From NCBI GenBank assembly GCA_944381635.1, contig CALWLY010000015.1:1-64000 (forward strand): a stretch of DNA of 64,000 bases. The letters run 5' to 3'. Both the position numbers and the translations under genes were made by a program. This stretch comes from an uncultured Lachnospiraceae bacterium. GTDB lineage: Bacteria > Bacillota > Clostridia > Lachnospirales > Lachnospiraceae. The notes under the pieces are model-generated. The model was not told the origin of the DNA. It did no database searches and saw nothing but the letters and a program-made list of their open reading frames with translations. Within the stretch, counting starts at the first letter, position 1. Each line of letters starts with the position of its first letter. Below, piece after piece: positions 55,264-64,000 of this stretch.

Positions 55264-56103
55264 ATGAACATAGAAGAAATCAAAGATCTCAGACAGGCGC
55301 CGGTGGGGGTGTTTGATTCCGGTGTGGGGGGATTGACAGTCGCAAGAGAAATCATGAGGCAGATCCCCAATGAAAGGATCGTCTATTTTGGAGATACGGC
55401 CAGGGTACCCTACGGCAGTAAATCCAGAGAGACTATCATCAAATATTCCAGACAGATTCTGAGATTTTTGCAGACACAGCAGGTAAAGGCTATTGTGGTG
55501 GCCTGCAATACGGCCAGCGCCTATGCTCTGGACGAGCTGGAAAAGGAGACGGATATTCCCATTATCGGAGTAGTAAAGCCTGGCGCAAGAGTGGCGGCCA
55601 GAGAGACAAAAAACGGTAAGATTGGGGTTATCGGAACAGAAGGAACGATAGGCAGTCAGATTTACACCAACTATATCAAAAAGCTTCGCCCGGAAGTCAG
55701 TGTGATCGGAAAAGCGTGCCCGCTTTTCGTACCTCTTGTGGAAGAAGGGCTGCTAAAAGACCCCGTAACCGACGAAATTGCCATGCGATATCTGAGTGAA
55801 CTGATCGATGTGGGAATCGATACGTTGATTCTGGGATGCACCCACTATCCGCTGATTCGCTCCACGGTCAGAAAAATCATGGGGGAAGAGGTGACTTTGG
55901 TCAATCCCGCTTATGAGACGGCGATAGAACTGAAACAGCTTTTGACCCAAAAAGGACTTGATAATCCCGAAGCTCCCCATCTGGGAACAGACCGATATCG
56001 TTTTTATGTCAGTGACGCAGCGGAAAAATTCCAGCGATTCGCCAATTCCATTTTAAAATACGGAATCCTTTCCGCTAAAACCATAAATATAGAGGAATAC
56101 TGA
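55264..56103 (+). CDS. murI: glutamate racemase
   Basis: A 279-residue racemase supplying D-glutamate for peptidoglycan. PVGVFDSGVGGLTVAREIM, YFGDTARVPYGSKS, VVACNTASAYALDELE (first catalytic Cys) and LILGCTHYPLIRSTV (second Cys) are intact. The ATG at 55264 has GGAGAAGAACC directly upstream; the 17-codon in-frame extension is rejected. A DUF1934 gene starts 3 bp after its stop, so the two are co-transcribed. Confidence 0.96.
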   Translation: MNIEEIKDLRQAPVGVFDSGVGGLTVAREIMRQIPNERIVYFGDTARVPYGSKSRETIIKYSRQILRFLQTQQVKAIVVACNTASAYALDELEKETDIPIIGVVKPGARVAARETKNGKIGVIGTEGTIGSQIYTNYIKKLRPEVSVIGKACPLFVPLVEEGLLKDPVTDEIAMRYLSELIDVGIDTLILGCTHYPLIRSTVRKIMGEEVTLVNPAYETAIELKQLLTQKGLDNPEAPHLGTDRYRFYVSDAAEKFQRFANSILKYGILSAKTINIEEY

Positions 56104-56105
56104 AT

Positions 56106-56573
56106 ATGACAAAAGAAGTAATGATTGCAATCCGCGGCCTGCAGTTTGATCAGGAACAGGACAGCGATGAAATAGAGACGATACAGCCCGGTGAATATTA
56201 TAAGAGAAACGGCGCTCACTACGTTATCTTTCAGGAGTACATGGAAGGATTTCCGGAACCAGTGCGGAATATGATCAAATTTCGGGAGCACAGCATGGAA
56301 CTGACCAAAAAAGGTCCCATTGACGTACATATGGTCTTTGAACAGGATAAAAAGAATGTGACCAATTACCGCACTCCTTACGGAATGATGCTCATTGGGC
56401 TGGATACGGGAAAAGTGGAAGTGGAAGAGGAAGAGCATCGGGTGACACTTCACTTAGGCTATACCCTGGATGTAAATTATGAGTATGTGGCGGACTGTAC
56501 CATCTGTCTGGATATCAGAGACAGACAGGCTGCTGACTTTGACCTTACCGGCACTGAAAAAGAGGAGATGTAA
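56106..56573 (+). CDS. DUF1934 (YwiB-like) beta-barrel protein
   Basis: A 155-residue soluble protein with the alternating beta pattern of DUF1934: KRNGAHYVIFQEYME near the start, MELTKKGPIDVHMVFEQDKK, then YRTPYGMMLIGLDTGKVEVE and HLGYTLDVNYEYVADCTICL. The fold is calycin-like; its function is unknown, although it is widely conserved beside cell-wall or argS genes. It starts 3 bp after murI and ends at a terminator. Confidence 0.82.
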   Translation: MTKEVMIAIRGLQFDQEQDSDEIETIQPGEYYKRNGAHYVIFQEYMEGFPEPVRNMIKFREHSMELTKKGPIDVHMVFEQDKKNVTNYRTPYGMMLIGLDTGKVEVEEEEHRVTLHLGYTLDVNYEYVADCTICLDIRDRQAADFDLTGTEKEEM

Positions 56574-56579
56574 GACTAA

Positions 56580-56627
56580 AAAAGGCATCCGAAAAGTTGC
56601 GTAACAACGACTTTTCGGATGCCTTTT
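56580..56627. terminator. bidirectional terminator after the murI unit
   Basis: AAAAGGCATCCGAAAAGT pairs perfectly with ACTTTTCGGATGCCTTTT, separated by 11 bases. It serves the plus-strand murI unit and the convergent minus-strand gene. Confidence 0.88.
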
Positions 56628-56653
56628 GCAGTTCCTGTTTTTACGGATTCCGG

Positions 56654-57133
56654 TTATTTTACCGGTTTGGCACCGGCTTTTTCCTGAAGTTTTTCCACTT
56701 TGCGTTTAAACCAGCTCTTTTTCTTGGTTTCTTTCTTTACGGTATTGTTGCCGTGAAGTCCTTTTACACCGGTAATATAGATACCGCTTACCACGGCTTT
56801 TACCTCTTTCTTGACCGGAACATCATCAAAAATTTTCTCTTCACAAACTAAAGTCATAATCTGAGGACCGACTTTGGCTTTGACGATCGGAAGCTTGGAA
56901 CGGCGCATCAGCTTGGGTGTGCTTTCGATAACGGCCTGTGGAAGACCGGCATCTTTAATCCGCATACGCTTTTTGTCAATGATCAGCATGGTCACGTTTT
57001 GTTTGTAAGCTTCAATCTGAGCCTGCTGTTCTTCCTGTTTTTTCTGCATTTTTTTGCCGACGAAATACAAAGCCACAACACCGGCAATCAGAATGAGAAG
57101 AATAACGATCAATACCACTGTGAAAGTGTTCAT
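56654..57133 (-). CDS. membrane-anchored protein of unknown function
   Basis: A 159-residue protein. A single N-terminal span (VVLIVILLILIAGVVALYFV) is followed by a short coiled segment (KKMQKKQEEQQAQIEAYKQN) and a beta-rich domain (VTMLIIDKKRMRIKDAGLP to GIYITGVKG). A very basic tail (KKETKKKSWFKRKVEKLQEK) ends it. I do not recognise a family. GGAGGAGAGATACC precedes the ATG. It is isolated and divergent from cls, with a terminator on its 3' side. The basic tail could contact nucleic acid or lipids. Confidence 0.7.
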   Translation of the reverse strand: MNTFTVVLIVILLILIAGVVALYFVGKKMQKKQEEQQAQIEAYKQNVTMLIIDKKRMRIKDAGLPQAVIESTPKLMRRSKLPIVKAKVGPQIMTLVCEEKIFDDVPVKKEVKAVVSGIYITGVKGLHGNNTVKKETKKKSWFKRKVEKLQEKAGAKPVK

Positions 57134-57227
57134 GGTATCTCTCCTCCTTACCCTTTGTGTTCTTTTACCATAAGGCGGTAATACTGAAAATATTGTAGCA
57201 GAGTTTCAGGGATTAAGCAAGGATTCG

Positions 57228-57256
57228 TTGAAGAATTCCGCGAAATGTTATATAAT
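57228..57256 (+). promoter_or_regulatory. sigma-A promoter of cls
   Basis: TTGAAG (57228-57233) and TATAAT (57251-57256) are 17 bp apart, about 140 bp upstream of the cls start. Confidence 0.6.
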
Positions 57257-57394
57257 GCTGTACATCAATGCTGCAGCTTTTGCCAGGTTTGGACTGCAAA
57301 AACGGACTGCCTGAATGTGCTTCCACAAAAGGGCATAATGACACAGCGGGAAACAGCAGATATCTGTCTGTGTGACAGATCAGGGGGATTGTTT

Positions 57395-58876
57395 ATGTAT
57401 GAACTGTTTTTAACGGCGGGAGAAACTATCAGAGATTGCTGGAATTTTGTTTCGGATCATCTGATTTTTTTAAATTTTATTCTTTCGATCATCATAGTGT
57501 TTTTTCAGCGCAGAGAGCCTAAATCCGCCTGGGCCTGGCTTCTTATTCTGAATACGATCCCGATTGTCGGATTTATTATCTATCTGTTTGCGGGAACGGA
57601 TATGCACAAGCGGAAAATGTTCCGGATTAAAGAAATCGAAGATCAGGTAAACGATGCAATCAGAGAGCAGGAGTACAGCATCAAAAGCAAGGAACTGCGT
57701 TTGCTCAATCCGGAGCTGAAAAGCTATGAAGACCTGATTTATTACAACCTGGAAAGCGCAAGGGCCATGCTGACCGGCGACAACACAGTAAAAATTTTTA
57801 CGGATGGAAATGACAAGTTCGAAGCCCTGATTGAGGATATCAGGGGAGCAGAGCACTATGTATTTCTGCAGTATTATATTATTAAGAACGATGTTTTGTT
57901 TAACCGCATCAAGGATGTACTTATAGAAAAGGCGGCTCAGGGAGTGGAGGTCAGAGTTTTATTTGACGGAATGGGATGCCGCAGCGTGCATCACAAATAC
58001 TGGGCGCAGCTGCGGGAACAGGGGATTCACACGGCAGAATTTTTCCCGGCCTTCTTAAGACGGTTTCACCTGCGTATCAATTACCGGAATCACAGAAAAA
58101 TTGCCATTATTGACGGTATGGTTTCCTATGTGGGAGGCTTTAATATCGGGAAAGAATACATTGGACTGGATCCCAAATTCGGCTATTGGCGGGATACACA
58201 TCTTCGCATAGAGGGATCGGCCAGTGCGGAGCTTCTGATCCGGTTTATTCTTGACTGGAACTATGCGGCAAAGGAGAATCTTTTTCGGAATCCTGTCTAT
58301 TACCAGTGCTTTAAACCGGGGAAAGGGGAGGCGGATATCCAGATTGTGTCGAGCGGACCCGATTCTTCTCTTCAGAATGTACGAAACAATTACCTTCGCA
58401 TGATCCACAAGGCAAAAAAGAAAATTTATATTCAGACCCCTTATTTCATACCGGATGAATCCATTATGACAGCGCTTACCATAGCAGTCCATTCCGGGGT
58501 GGAGGTCAATATTATGATTCCCTGCAAACCGGATCATCCTTTTGTATACTGGGCGACCTACTCTTATGTGGGAGATCTGGTGATGGCAGGAGCCAACTGC
58601 TATACCTATGACAATGGATTTCTTCATGCCAAGGGAATGATCATAGACGGGGAAGTGTTAAGCTATGGAACCGCCAACATGGATATTCGTAGTTTTGCGC
58701 TGAATTTTGAAGTAAATGCCACCATATATGACCAGAAACTGGCCACACAGATGGAGCGGATTTTTGAAGAAGACCTTGCGGTTTGTACAAAAATAACAAA
58801 AGATCTTTACTTAAGACGGTCTCTTATGATCCGTTTTAAAGAACAGGTAAGCAGGTTGCTCTCTCCGCTATTGTAA
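57395..58876 (+). CDS. cls: cardiolipin synthase
   Basis: A 493-residue phospholipase-D-family membrane enzyme that condenses two phosphatidylglycerols. Two N-terminal spans (HLIFLNFILSIIIVFF; WLLILNTIPIVGFIIYLF) are followed by two HKD motifs: NHRKIAIIDGMVSYVGGFN and HAKGMIIDGEVLSYGTANMD. The length is normal. The ATG at 57395 has CAGGGGGAT upstream; the 50-codon extension would use most of the leader and is not supported. It is followed by a separate promoter for the foldase. Confidence 0.95.
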   Translation: MYELFLTAGETIRDCWNFVSDHLIFLNFILSIIIVFFQRREPKSAWAWLLILNTIPIVGFIIYLFAGTDMHKRKMFRIKEIEDQVNDAIREQEYSIKSKELRLLNPELKSYEDLIYYNLESARAMLTGDNTVKIFTDGNDKFEALIEDIRGAEHYVFLQYYIIKNDVLFNRIKDVLIEKAAQGVEVRVLFDGMGCRSVHHKYWAQLREQGIHTAEFFPAFLRRFHLRINYRNHRKIAIIDGMVSYVGGFNIGKEYIGLDPKFGYWRDTHLRIEGSASAELLIRFILDWNYAAKENLFRNPVYYQCFKPGKGEADIQIVSSGPDSSLQNVRNNYLRMIHKAKKKIYIQTPYFIPDESIMTALTIAVHSGVEVNIMIPCKPDHPFVYWATYSYVGDLVMAGANCYTYDNGFLHAKGMIIDGEVLSYGTANMDIRSFALNFEVNATIYDQKLATQMERIFEEDLAVCTKITKDLYLRRSLMIRFKEQVSRLLSPLL

Positions 58877-58899
58877 GCGGGCGGGAAATGTGCTACAAT
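58871..58899 (+). promoter_or_regulatory. putative sigma-A promoter of the lipoprotein foldase
   Basis: TTGTAA (58871-58876) and TACAAT (58894-58899) are 17 bp apart. The -35 box coincides with the end of cls. Confidence 0.5.
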
Positions 58900-59089
58900 G
58901 GCGGATAGCAGTATCGTTGGACGAAAAAGTACATCGACGTCGGCACGGATGCACAGGGGAAAATAAAGGGTGTCCTGAACATGAACGCCTTATTTTAAAA
59001 CAGGTCTGTTCAGAAAAACAGATCTTGTGAGGCTCGGATGCAGACCGCGCAGTCTGCACAAAGGAACCAAGATTTGGAAGGAGATTACT

Positions 59090-60406
59090 ATGAAAAAGAA
59101 ATTTGTATGGATTGCAGCAGCAGCTTTGTCAGCGGCTATGCTGGCAGGATGCGGCAGCAATGAGGATACCACAGCAGAAACAGAAAGCGCAGCTGTGGCA
59201 GAAACAGAGACAGAAACAGCTGCGGAGGAGAAGACCTATTCAGAAGATGCTTATCTGGAGGGCATTAACGCAGAAGATTATGTAACTTTGGGCGAGTACA
59301 AAGGGATTGAAGTGGCGGTTGCACCGGCAGAAGTTACCGATGAGCAGGTGGATTCTTACATCGAACAGTTAAGAAGCAGCAACCCGAATCGTGTGGAAAT
59401 AAAAGACCGCGCTGTAGAAGAAGGCGACATTGCCAATATCGACTACGTTGGAAAGAAAGACGGAGAGGAATTTGACGGCGGCAGCGCAGAAGGTTATGAT
59501 CTGACAATCGGTTCCGGAAGCTTTATTGATGGCTTTGAAGATGGCATCATCGGAATGAAAACAGGGGAGACCAAAGACTTAAATCTTACTTTCCCGGAAG
59601 AATACCAGAATGCTGATCTGGCAGGACAGGATGTTGTATTTACCGTTACATTAAATGGCATCTATCAGGAAGAACTGCCGGAATTAAACGATGAATTTGT
59701 ACAGAGTCTGGAAATTGAAGAGTGCAGCACAGTAGAGGAACTGCGTCAGTACTGCTATGACGGACTGATGGAGCAGGCGCAAAGCGCACGTGATTACAAT
59801 ATAGAGACAGAAGTACTGAATCAGATGAGAGAAAATTCTGAATTTCAGGAAGTTCCCCAGTCCATGCAGGAAAGATACTACGATCGTCTGGAATCCAATC
59901 TGACCATGCAGGCCAGCATGTACGGAATGGATCTGGAAACTTTGATGTTATATATGTACGGCATGAGCGAGGATCAGTATGTGGAAGAAATGCAGACATC
60001 CGCAGAACAGGCCGCTCAGCAGATGATTGCCCTGAAAGCGATTGCTGACAAGGAAGGAATTACCGTGACAGAGGACGAGGAAAAAGCAGAGCTTGAAACT
60101 TATGCTGCAAATTACGGCTATGAAAGCGGCGACGCTTACAAAGAAGCCCTGGGAGAGGGAGACGGCATCAAGAGCTTCCGGGAATATCTGCTGACAGAGA
60201 AAGTCATCGACTTCCTGGTAGAGAATGCGGTAGTGACAGATGCAGTAGAAGAAGAGACTGCAGCTGAAGAGACAACAGCAGTGGAAGAAACAGCAACCGA
60301 AGAAACAACAGAGACAGAAACAGCAGCTGAAACACAGACAGCAGATGAGACAGAAACAGAAACTCAGTCTGCACAGGAAACAGAATCTGAGACAGCAGCT
60401 GAATAA
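59090..60406 (+). CDS. trigger-factor-like FKBP peptidyl-prolyl isomerase lipoprotein
   Basis: A 438-residue exported lipoprotein. The signal ends at lipobox LAGC. A Thr/Glu/Ala-rich linker follows, then a segment resembling the trigger-factor region ([20 protein letters not shown]), the FKBP core ([40 protein letters not shown]) and the helical TF C-domain (about 210-385). The ribosome-binding N-domain is missing. The last 50 or so residues are a Glu/Thr/Ala repeat tail. It likely folds proteins outside the membrane, in the role PrsA has elsewhere; that is inference. AAGGAGATTACT precedes the ATG. Confidence 0.82.
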   Translation: MKKKFVWIAAAALSAAMLAGCGSNEDTTAETESAAVAETETETAAEEKTYSEDAYLEGINAEDYVTLGEYKGIEVAVAPAEVTDEQVDSYIEQLRSSNPNRVEIKDRAVEEGDIANIDYVGKKDGEEFDGGSAEGYDLTIGSGSFIDGFEDGIIGMKTGETKDLNLTFPEEYQNADLAGQDVVFTVTLNGIYQEELPELNDEFVQSLEIEECSTVEELRQYCYDGLMEQAQSARDYNIETEVLNQMRENSEFQEVPQSMQERYYDRLESNLTMQASMYGMDLETLMLYMYGMSEDQYVEEMQTSAEQAAQQMIALKAIADKEGITVTEDEEKAELETYAANYGYESGDAYKEALGEGDGIKSFREYLLTEKVIDFLVENAVVTDAVEEETAAEETTAVEETATEETTETETAAETQTADETETETQSAQETESETAAE

Positions 60407-60438
60407 AATATGCCAGGCGGCAAGAATGGAGGAAAACT

Positions 60439-61830
60439 ATGGACCTGACGAACATCAAGGAAATATTCCGCAACAGAGGTGAATATTTCAATCAGAAAGT
60501 AACAGTAGGAGGATGGGTAAGAAATAACCGTGATTCCAAGAATTTCGGCTTTCTGGTTGTAAATGACGGTACTTTCTTCGAGCCGCTTCAGGTAGTTTAC
60601 AGCGACAGTCTTTCAAACTTTTCAGAAATTGCCAAAATCGGAGTTGGCTCCGCTGTCATTGTGACAGGTACCATTGTAGAAACACCCGGGGCAAAACAGC
60701 CTTTTGAAATGCAGGCGGAGGAAGTAATAGTGGAAGGACCTTCCGGAGCAGATTATCCTCTTCAGAAAAAACGCCACAGCTTTGAATACCTGAGAACTAT
60801 CTCTCATCTGAGAGCAAGAACCAACACCTTTCAGGCAGTATTTCGCGTGCGTTCTCTGATCGCTTATGCGATCCACCAGTTTTTCCAGGAAAGAGGCTTT
60901 GTGTATGTGCACACTCCTCTGATTACCGGAAGCGACTGTGAGGGTGCGGGAGAAATGTTCCAGGTTACCACCATGGATTTAAAGAATGTTCCCAAAACTG
61001 CAGACGGGGAAGTGGACTACAGCCAGGATTTCTTCTGCAAGCCCACCAACCTGACAGTAAGCGGACAGTTAAACGGTGAGACCTATGCGATGGCATTCAA
61101 AAATATTTATACATTCGGTCCCACATTCCGCGCAGAAAACTCCAACACAACACGCCATGCAGCGGAATTCTGGATGATCGAGCCGGAGATTGCTTTTGCG
61201 GATCTGAAGGACGACATGATTCTGGCAGAAAGTATGCTGAAATACATCATTCGCTATGTGCTGGAAAATGCACCGGAAGAAATGGCATTCTTCAACCAGT
61301 TTGTGGACAAAGGACTGATTGAGCGTCTGGAGCATGTTTTAAATTCTGATTTCGGTCATGTGACATATACAGAAGCTATTGAGATTCTGGAAAAACACAA
61401 CGATGAGTTTGAATACAAGGTACACTGGGGAAGCGATCTGCAGACAGAACACGAACGCTTCCTGACAGAAAAAGAATTCAAGCGTCCGGTCTTCGTAACA
61501 GATTATCCGAAGGAAATCAAAGCCTTTTATATGAAGTTAAACGAAGACGGAAAGACAGTGGCCGCTATGGACTGTCTGGTTCCGGGAATCGGTGAGATTA
61601 TCGGCGGAAGCCAGAGAGAAGACAGCTATGAGCTTCTTGTAAAACGTATGGAAGAGCTGGGACTGAAAAAAGAAGATTACGATTTCTATCTGGATCTTCG
61701 TAAATATGGTTCCGCAAGACATGCGGGCTTCGGACTTGGATTTGAGCGCTGTGTTATGTATCTGACAGGCATGGGCAACATCCGCGACGTAATTCCTTTC
61801 CCCAGAACGGTAAAGAACTGCGAACTGTAA
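60439..61830 (+). CDS. asnS: asparaginyl-tRNA synthetase
   Basis: A 463-residue class II synthetase. The OB-fold anticodon domain ([20 protein letters not shown]) is followed by the catalytic core: [30 protein letters not shown] (motif 2) and [20 protein letters not shown] (motif 3), ending with the usual [23 protein letters not shown] precedes the ATG. It lies 32 bp after the foldase gene and may share its transcript. A strong terminator merged with an R1 element follows. Confidence 0.97.
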   Translation: MDLTNIKEIFRNRGEYFNQKVTVGGWVRNNRDSKNFGFLVVNDGTFFEPLQVVYSDSLSNFSEIAKIGVGSAVIVTGTIVETPGAKQPFEMQAEEVIVEGPSGADYPLQKKRHSFEYLRTISHLRARTNTFQAVFRVRSLIAYAIHQFFQERGFVYVHTPLITGSDCEGAGEMFQVTTMDLKNVPKTADGEVDYSQDFFCKPTNLTVSGQLNGETYAMAFKNIYTFGPTFRAENSNTTRHAAEFWMIEPEIAFADLKDDMILAESMLKYIIRYVLENAPEEMAFFNQFVDKGLIERLEHVLNSDFGHVTYTEAIEILEKHNDEFEYKVHWGSDLQTEHERFLTEKEFKRPVFVTDYPKEIKAFYMKLNEDGKTVAAMDCLVPGIGEIIGGSQREDSYELLVKRMEELGLKKEDYDFYLDLRKYGSARHAGFGLGFERCVMYLTGMGNIRDVIPFPRTVKNCEL

Positions 61831-61842
61831 AGACATCTTTTT

Positions 61843-61884
61843 ATCCTGATGAAAGAAAAGCCATCCTTTCATCAGGATTTTTTT
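61843..61884 (+). terminator. intrinsic terminator after asnS
   Basis: ATCCTGATGAAAG pairs perfectly with CTTTCATCAGGAT, followed by seven Ts that also begin the R1 hairpin. Confidence 0.9.
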
Positions 61885-62055
61885 ATACGATAAGAAAGTT
61901 TCTTTCTTATCGTATAAAAAAGACGCTCCGCTGTGGATGCGCACTTGCGCGAAAGGAAACTATTGCCTGACGGCAATCGCGCTCGGCGCAAATGTGCGTC
62001 AAAGCGCACATTATTTATGCAATGAAAATATATGTAAATTTTCATTGCAAAAAAG
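61878..62055 (+). repeat. R1 structured repeat, copy c
   Basis: Starts in the asnS terminator T-run with hairpin ATACGATAAGAAAG / CTTTCTTATCGTAT. The R1 core follows (GACGCTCCGCTGTGG, GCGCACTTGCGCGAAAGG, ATTGCC-TGAC-GGCAAT, CGCGCTCGGCGC, GTGCG/CGCAC). It closes with an A/T hairpin (TGCAATGAAAAT / ATTTTCATTGCA). It lies between asnS and the NlpC/P60 gene. Confidence 0.78.
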
Positions 62056-62209
62056 GTTCCGTCCAAAGATTTTTTTGTGTATAATGGTGACAGAGTTGAA
62101 ATGTTTTCGAATTTTGGGAGTGCTTTGCGCAAAAAATCCGAAAGCATTATGAGGGCAAATGTTTTTGCCCCGGCATCGATACGGAAAAAGCAGCAAAAGA
62201 GGAAACAGA

Positions 62210-63478
62210 ATGAAGAAAAGAGCATGCAGCCTTCTGGCGGTGTTTTTGGCATGTGTTATGATTACCGAACCGGTTTATGCCAAAACCGCAGCACAGATAC
62301 AACAGGAAAAAGAGCAGAAAAAGGCGGAAGCAAGCCAAAACCAGAGCAAACTGGACGAGATAAACAGTCAGCTGAATGACCTGAAAGGGGAACAGGAAGA
62401 TATTCAGACAGAAATTGATGAGCTGGATTCTCAGCTGGTGGAAATTATGGCCAGCGTTTCTTTAAAAGAAGAGGAAATTGCAGCGGTGGAAGAACAGATT
62501 GTACAGGCTCAGAAGGATTACGAGGAAGCCAAGCAGCAGGAAGAAGACCAGTATGAGGCGATGAAAGAGCGTATTCGCTTTATTTACGAAAAGGGCGACA
62601 CTACTTACCTGGAGCTTTTTCTGGAGTCTTCCAGTTTTAAGGACATGCTCAATAAAGCAGAGTATGTGGAAAAACTTTATGAGTATGACCGGAAAATGCT
62701 GAATAAATATGTGGAAACAAAAGAGCAGGTGGCAGAGAAGCAAAATCAGCTTGAGGATTCCAAATCCGAGCTGGAAGCGGAAGAGTACGAACTGCAGGAG
62801 GAAAAATCCGAACTGCAGAGTCTGCTGGATGACAAAAAAGAGGCTTCTGCTGACTATGACAGCCAGATTGCAAGAATCAGTCAGGAGGCTGCAGCCTATA
62901 AGGAACAGATCCAAAAACAAAACGAAGAGATTCGCAAGCTCGAGGCTGAGGAAGCCGCTAAAATAAAAGAGGAAGAAGAAGCCAGAAAAAAAGCGGAAGA
63001 AGCTAAGAAAAAGACAGAGAGCTCCGGCGCTGCGGCTTCGTCACAGACAGCTTCCGGTTCCTCCTCATCTTCCTCTTCATCGTCAGGAAGCTCTTCCGGA
63101 GGAGCCAAGACAGTTCCGCCCAAAATAGGAACGGGCACCGGCAGTGACATTGCCCAGTATGCCTGTCTGTTTGTGGGAAATCCCTATGTGCCTGGAGGAA
63201 CCAGTCTCACAAACGGAGCTGATTGTTCTGGATTTACGCAGGCGGTTTATCGTCAGTACGGCTATAGTATTCCCCGTACTTCTGCGGCACAGCGAAGCGC
63301 GGGACGGGAAGTGTCCTACGAGGAGGCCCAGCCTGGGGATCTGATCTGCTATGCGGGACATGTGGCAATTTATTTGGGCGGCGGAAGAATTGTGCATGCC
63401 AGCAGTGTCAGAACCGGTATCAAATATGGGTACGCCACCTATAAGCCTATTCTGTCAGTGCGCCGCATTGTGAACTGA
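62210..63478 (+). CDS. secreted NlpC/P60 peptidoglycan hydrolase with coiled coil
   Basis: A 422-residue exported protein. A Sec signal (LLAVFLACVMITEPVYA) leads to a long coiled coil (about 30-260, with heptads such as QSKLDEINSQLNDLKGEQED). A Ser-rich linker (about 280-300) follows, then an NlpC/P60 domain with catalytic Cys339 in ADCSGF and the His in AGHVAIYLGGG. The architecture matches CwlO/PcsB-type D,L-endopeptidases controlled by FtsEX through the coiled coil; the regulator is not seen here. AAAGAGGAAAC precedes the ATG at 62210. A TATAAT at 62080-62085 marks a possible promoter. Confidence 0.9.
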   Translation: MKKRACSLLAVFLACVMITEPVYAKTAAQIQQEKEQKKAEASQNQSKLDEINSQLNDLKGEQEDIQTEIDELDSQLVEIMASVSLKEEEIAAVEEQIVQAQKDYEEAKQQEEDQYEAMKERIRFIYEKGDTTYLELFLESSSFKDMLNKAEYVEKLYEYDRKMLNKYVETKEQVAEKQNQLEDSKSELEAEEYELQEEKSELQSLLDDKKEASADYDSQIARISQEAAAYKEQIQKQNEEIRKLEAEEAAKIKEEEEARKKAEEAKKKTESSGAAASSQTASGSSSSSSSSSGSSSGGAKTVPPKIGTGTGSDIAQYACLFVGNPYVPGGTSLTNGADCSGFTQAVYRQYGYSIPRTSAAQRSAGREVSYEEAQPGDLICYAGHVAIYLGGGRIVHASSVRTGIKYGYATYKPILSVRRIVN

Positions 63479-63557
63479 TGATATTTGTCCCCGTATTTAC
63501 AGGGAAACTATCGGGATAGTCAGGATAAAAGAGGAAACAGCAAACAATAGATGCAGT

Positions 63558-63680
63558 AAAAAACAGGGATGTTACAAAAATCAAAGGCCATTGTCTGACC
63601 GTGGTTTTGCCGGCAGATGTCTGTATGTCAGACAGGATCGGCCGGAAGCCTTTCGAAGATTTTTGTATCATCCCTGTTTT
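63558..63680. repeat. R5 long imperfect palindrome between convergent genes
   Basis: AAAACAGGGATG-TTACAAAAATC at the left pairs with GATTTTTGTATC-ATCCCTGTTTT at the right. AAAGGC/GCCTTT and TCTGAC/GTCAGA pair further in. About 123 bp long. It could be a bidirectional terminator or a miniature inverted-repeat element. Confidence 0.6.
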
Positions 63681-63683
63681 GTG

Positions 63684-64000
63684 TCAGGAAACCAGATTTA
63701 CAATCTGCTCCACGGCCCGGTCTGTCAGCTCGTTGAGACTGTAGGTCTGAACTCCCACTACAATGTGGTTACACTTGTTTACCGGAAGCAGAATTTTGGG
63801 CGCGGGACTTTGGCCTACGGCAACAGCCATAGTGGGCGTTACTTCCCCCAAAAGTGAATCAGCAGCCAGTATTCCCAGCGGACCGGCGATCACATCCGCA
63901 TCCCGGCAAGCCACCACAACGGGGTTTTCCCCGGTTGCACCGTAATCGGCCCCGGCCTTTAACATGGCTGACGTTGCAAGGGAATTGGTTCCCAACGCAA
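63684..64000 (-). CDS. DUF3842 family protein, C-terminal part
   Basis: The frame runs from the right edge to a stop at 63684 (105 codons). The sequence ALGTNSLATSAMLKAGADYG, GATGENPVVVACRDADVIAG, PLGILAADSLLGEVTPTMA and ILLPVNKCNHIVVGVQ matches the DUF3842 family, small Rossmann-like cytoplasmic proteins of unknown function common in Clostridia. The N-terminus (an expected glycine-rich loop) lies outside the window. It is convergent with the NlpC/P60 gene. Confidence 0.8.
   Translation of the reverse strand, partial: ALGTNSLATSAMLKAGADYGATGENPVVVACRDADVIAGPLGILAADSLLGEVTPTMAVAVGQSPAPKILLPVNKCNHIVVGVQTYSLNELTDRAVEQIVNLVS

Overview
The window reads as chromosome of a low-to-moderate GC, anaerobic, endospore-forming Firmicute, most likely a gut Lachnospiraceae (Blautia-like). 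That assignment is inferred from the glgC-glgD pair, SpoVG/SpoVT/SpoIID/SpoIIQ-like/SipL, an anaerobic sulfatase-maturase-type radical SAM enzyme, an N-acetylhexosamine kinase, strong AGGAGG ribosome sites and sigma-A type promoters. No rRNA, tRNA, phage, IS transposase or CRISPR array is visible. Most of the window is core chromosome.

Layout. 1-146: start of murC (minus), followed by about 600 bp without a gene. 755-3640: glgC-glgD and spoVG. 3938-10100: pth, mfd, an lrgAB-like pair and a methyltransferase. 10150-11706: a MATE exporter (minus) with a terminator-bearing leader. 11823-18406: two multi-span GT-C-like membrane proteins and an exported GH20 hexosaminidase. 18724-25693: spoVT, aspA with a divergent LysR regulator, pncB, a CLC transporter and a long repeat-rich gap. 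25694-33961: HEAT-repeat protein, T-box-controlled ileS, an acyltransferase-like protein and glgP. 34041-38649: AraC regulator divergent from nahK, then the radical SAM maturase and a TSUP permease. 39038-46299: aconitase-family hydratase, spoIID, spoIIQ-like gene, ddl and murF. 46363-51256: plsC (minus), a PrcB-domain lipoprotein and pyrC-pyrK-pyrD. 51460-56573: sipL, ispE, a GntR regulator, a small membrane protein, murI and a DUF1934 gene. 56654-64000: a membrane-anchored unknown, cls, a lipoprotein foldase, asnS, an NlpC/P60 hydrolase and a partial DUF3842 gene.

Functional themes are glycogen turnover (glgC, glgD, glgP), cell-wall precursor supply (murC, murF, murI, ddl), pyrimidine synthesis (pyrC, pyrK, pyrD), sporulation and spore coat, and hexosamine salvage (GH20, nahK).

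The least ordinary content is between the genes. (i) R1: a roughly 130-290 bp structured repeat with four copies. Each begins inside the U-tract of an intrinsic terminator, and one copy lies inside the ileS leader between the T-box and the start codon. (ii) R3: two 165-bp elements with 14-bp terminal inverted repeats. (iii) R2: a palindromic element in which two copies carry a -35-like box 17 bp from a TATGAT. (iv) R4: a hairpin with a 16-bp perfect stem plus a decayed copy. (v) R5: a 123-bp imperfect palindrome. (vi) The MATE leader. All similarity and function statements come from reading the sequence; no database search was run.
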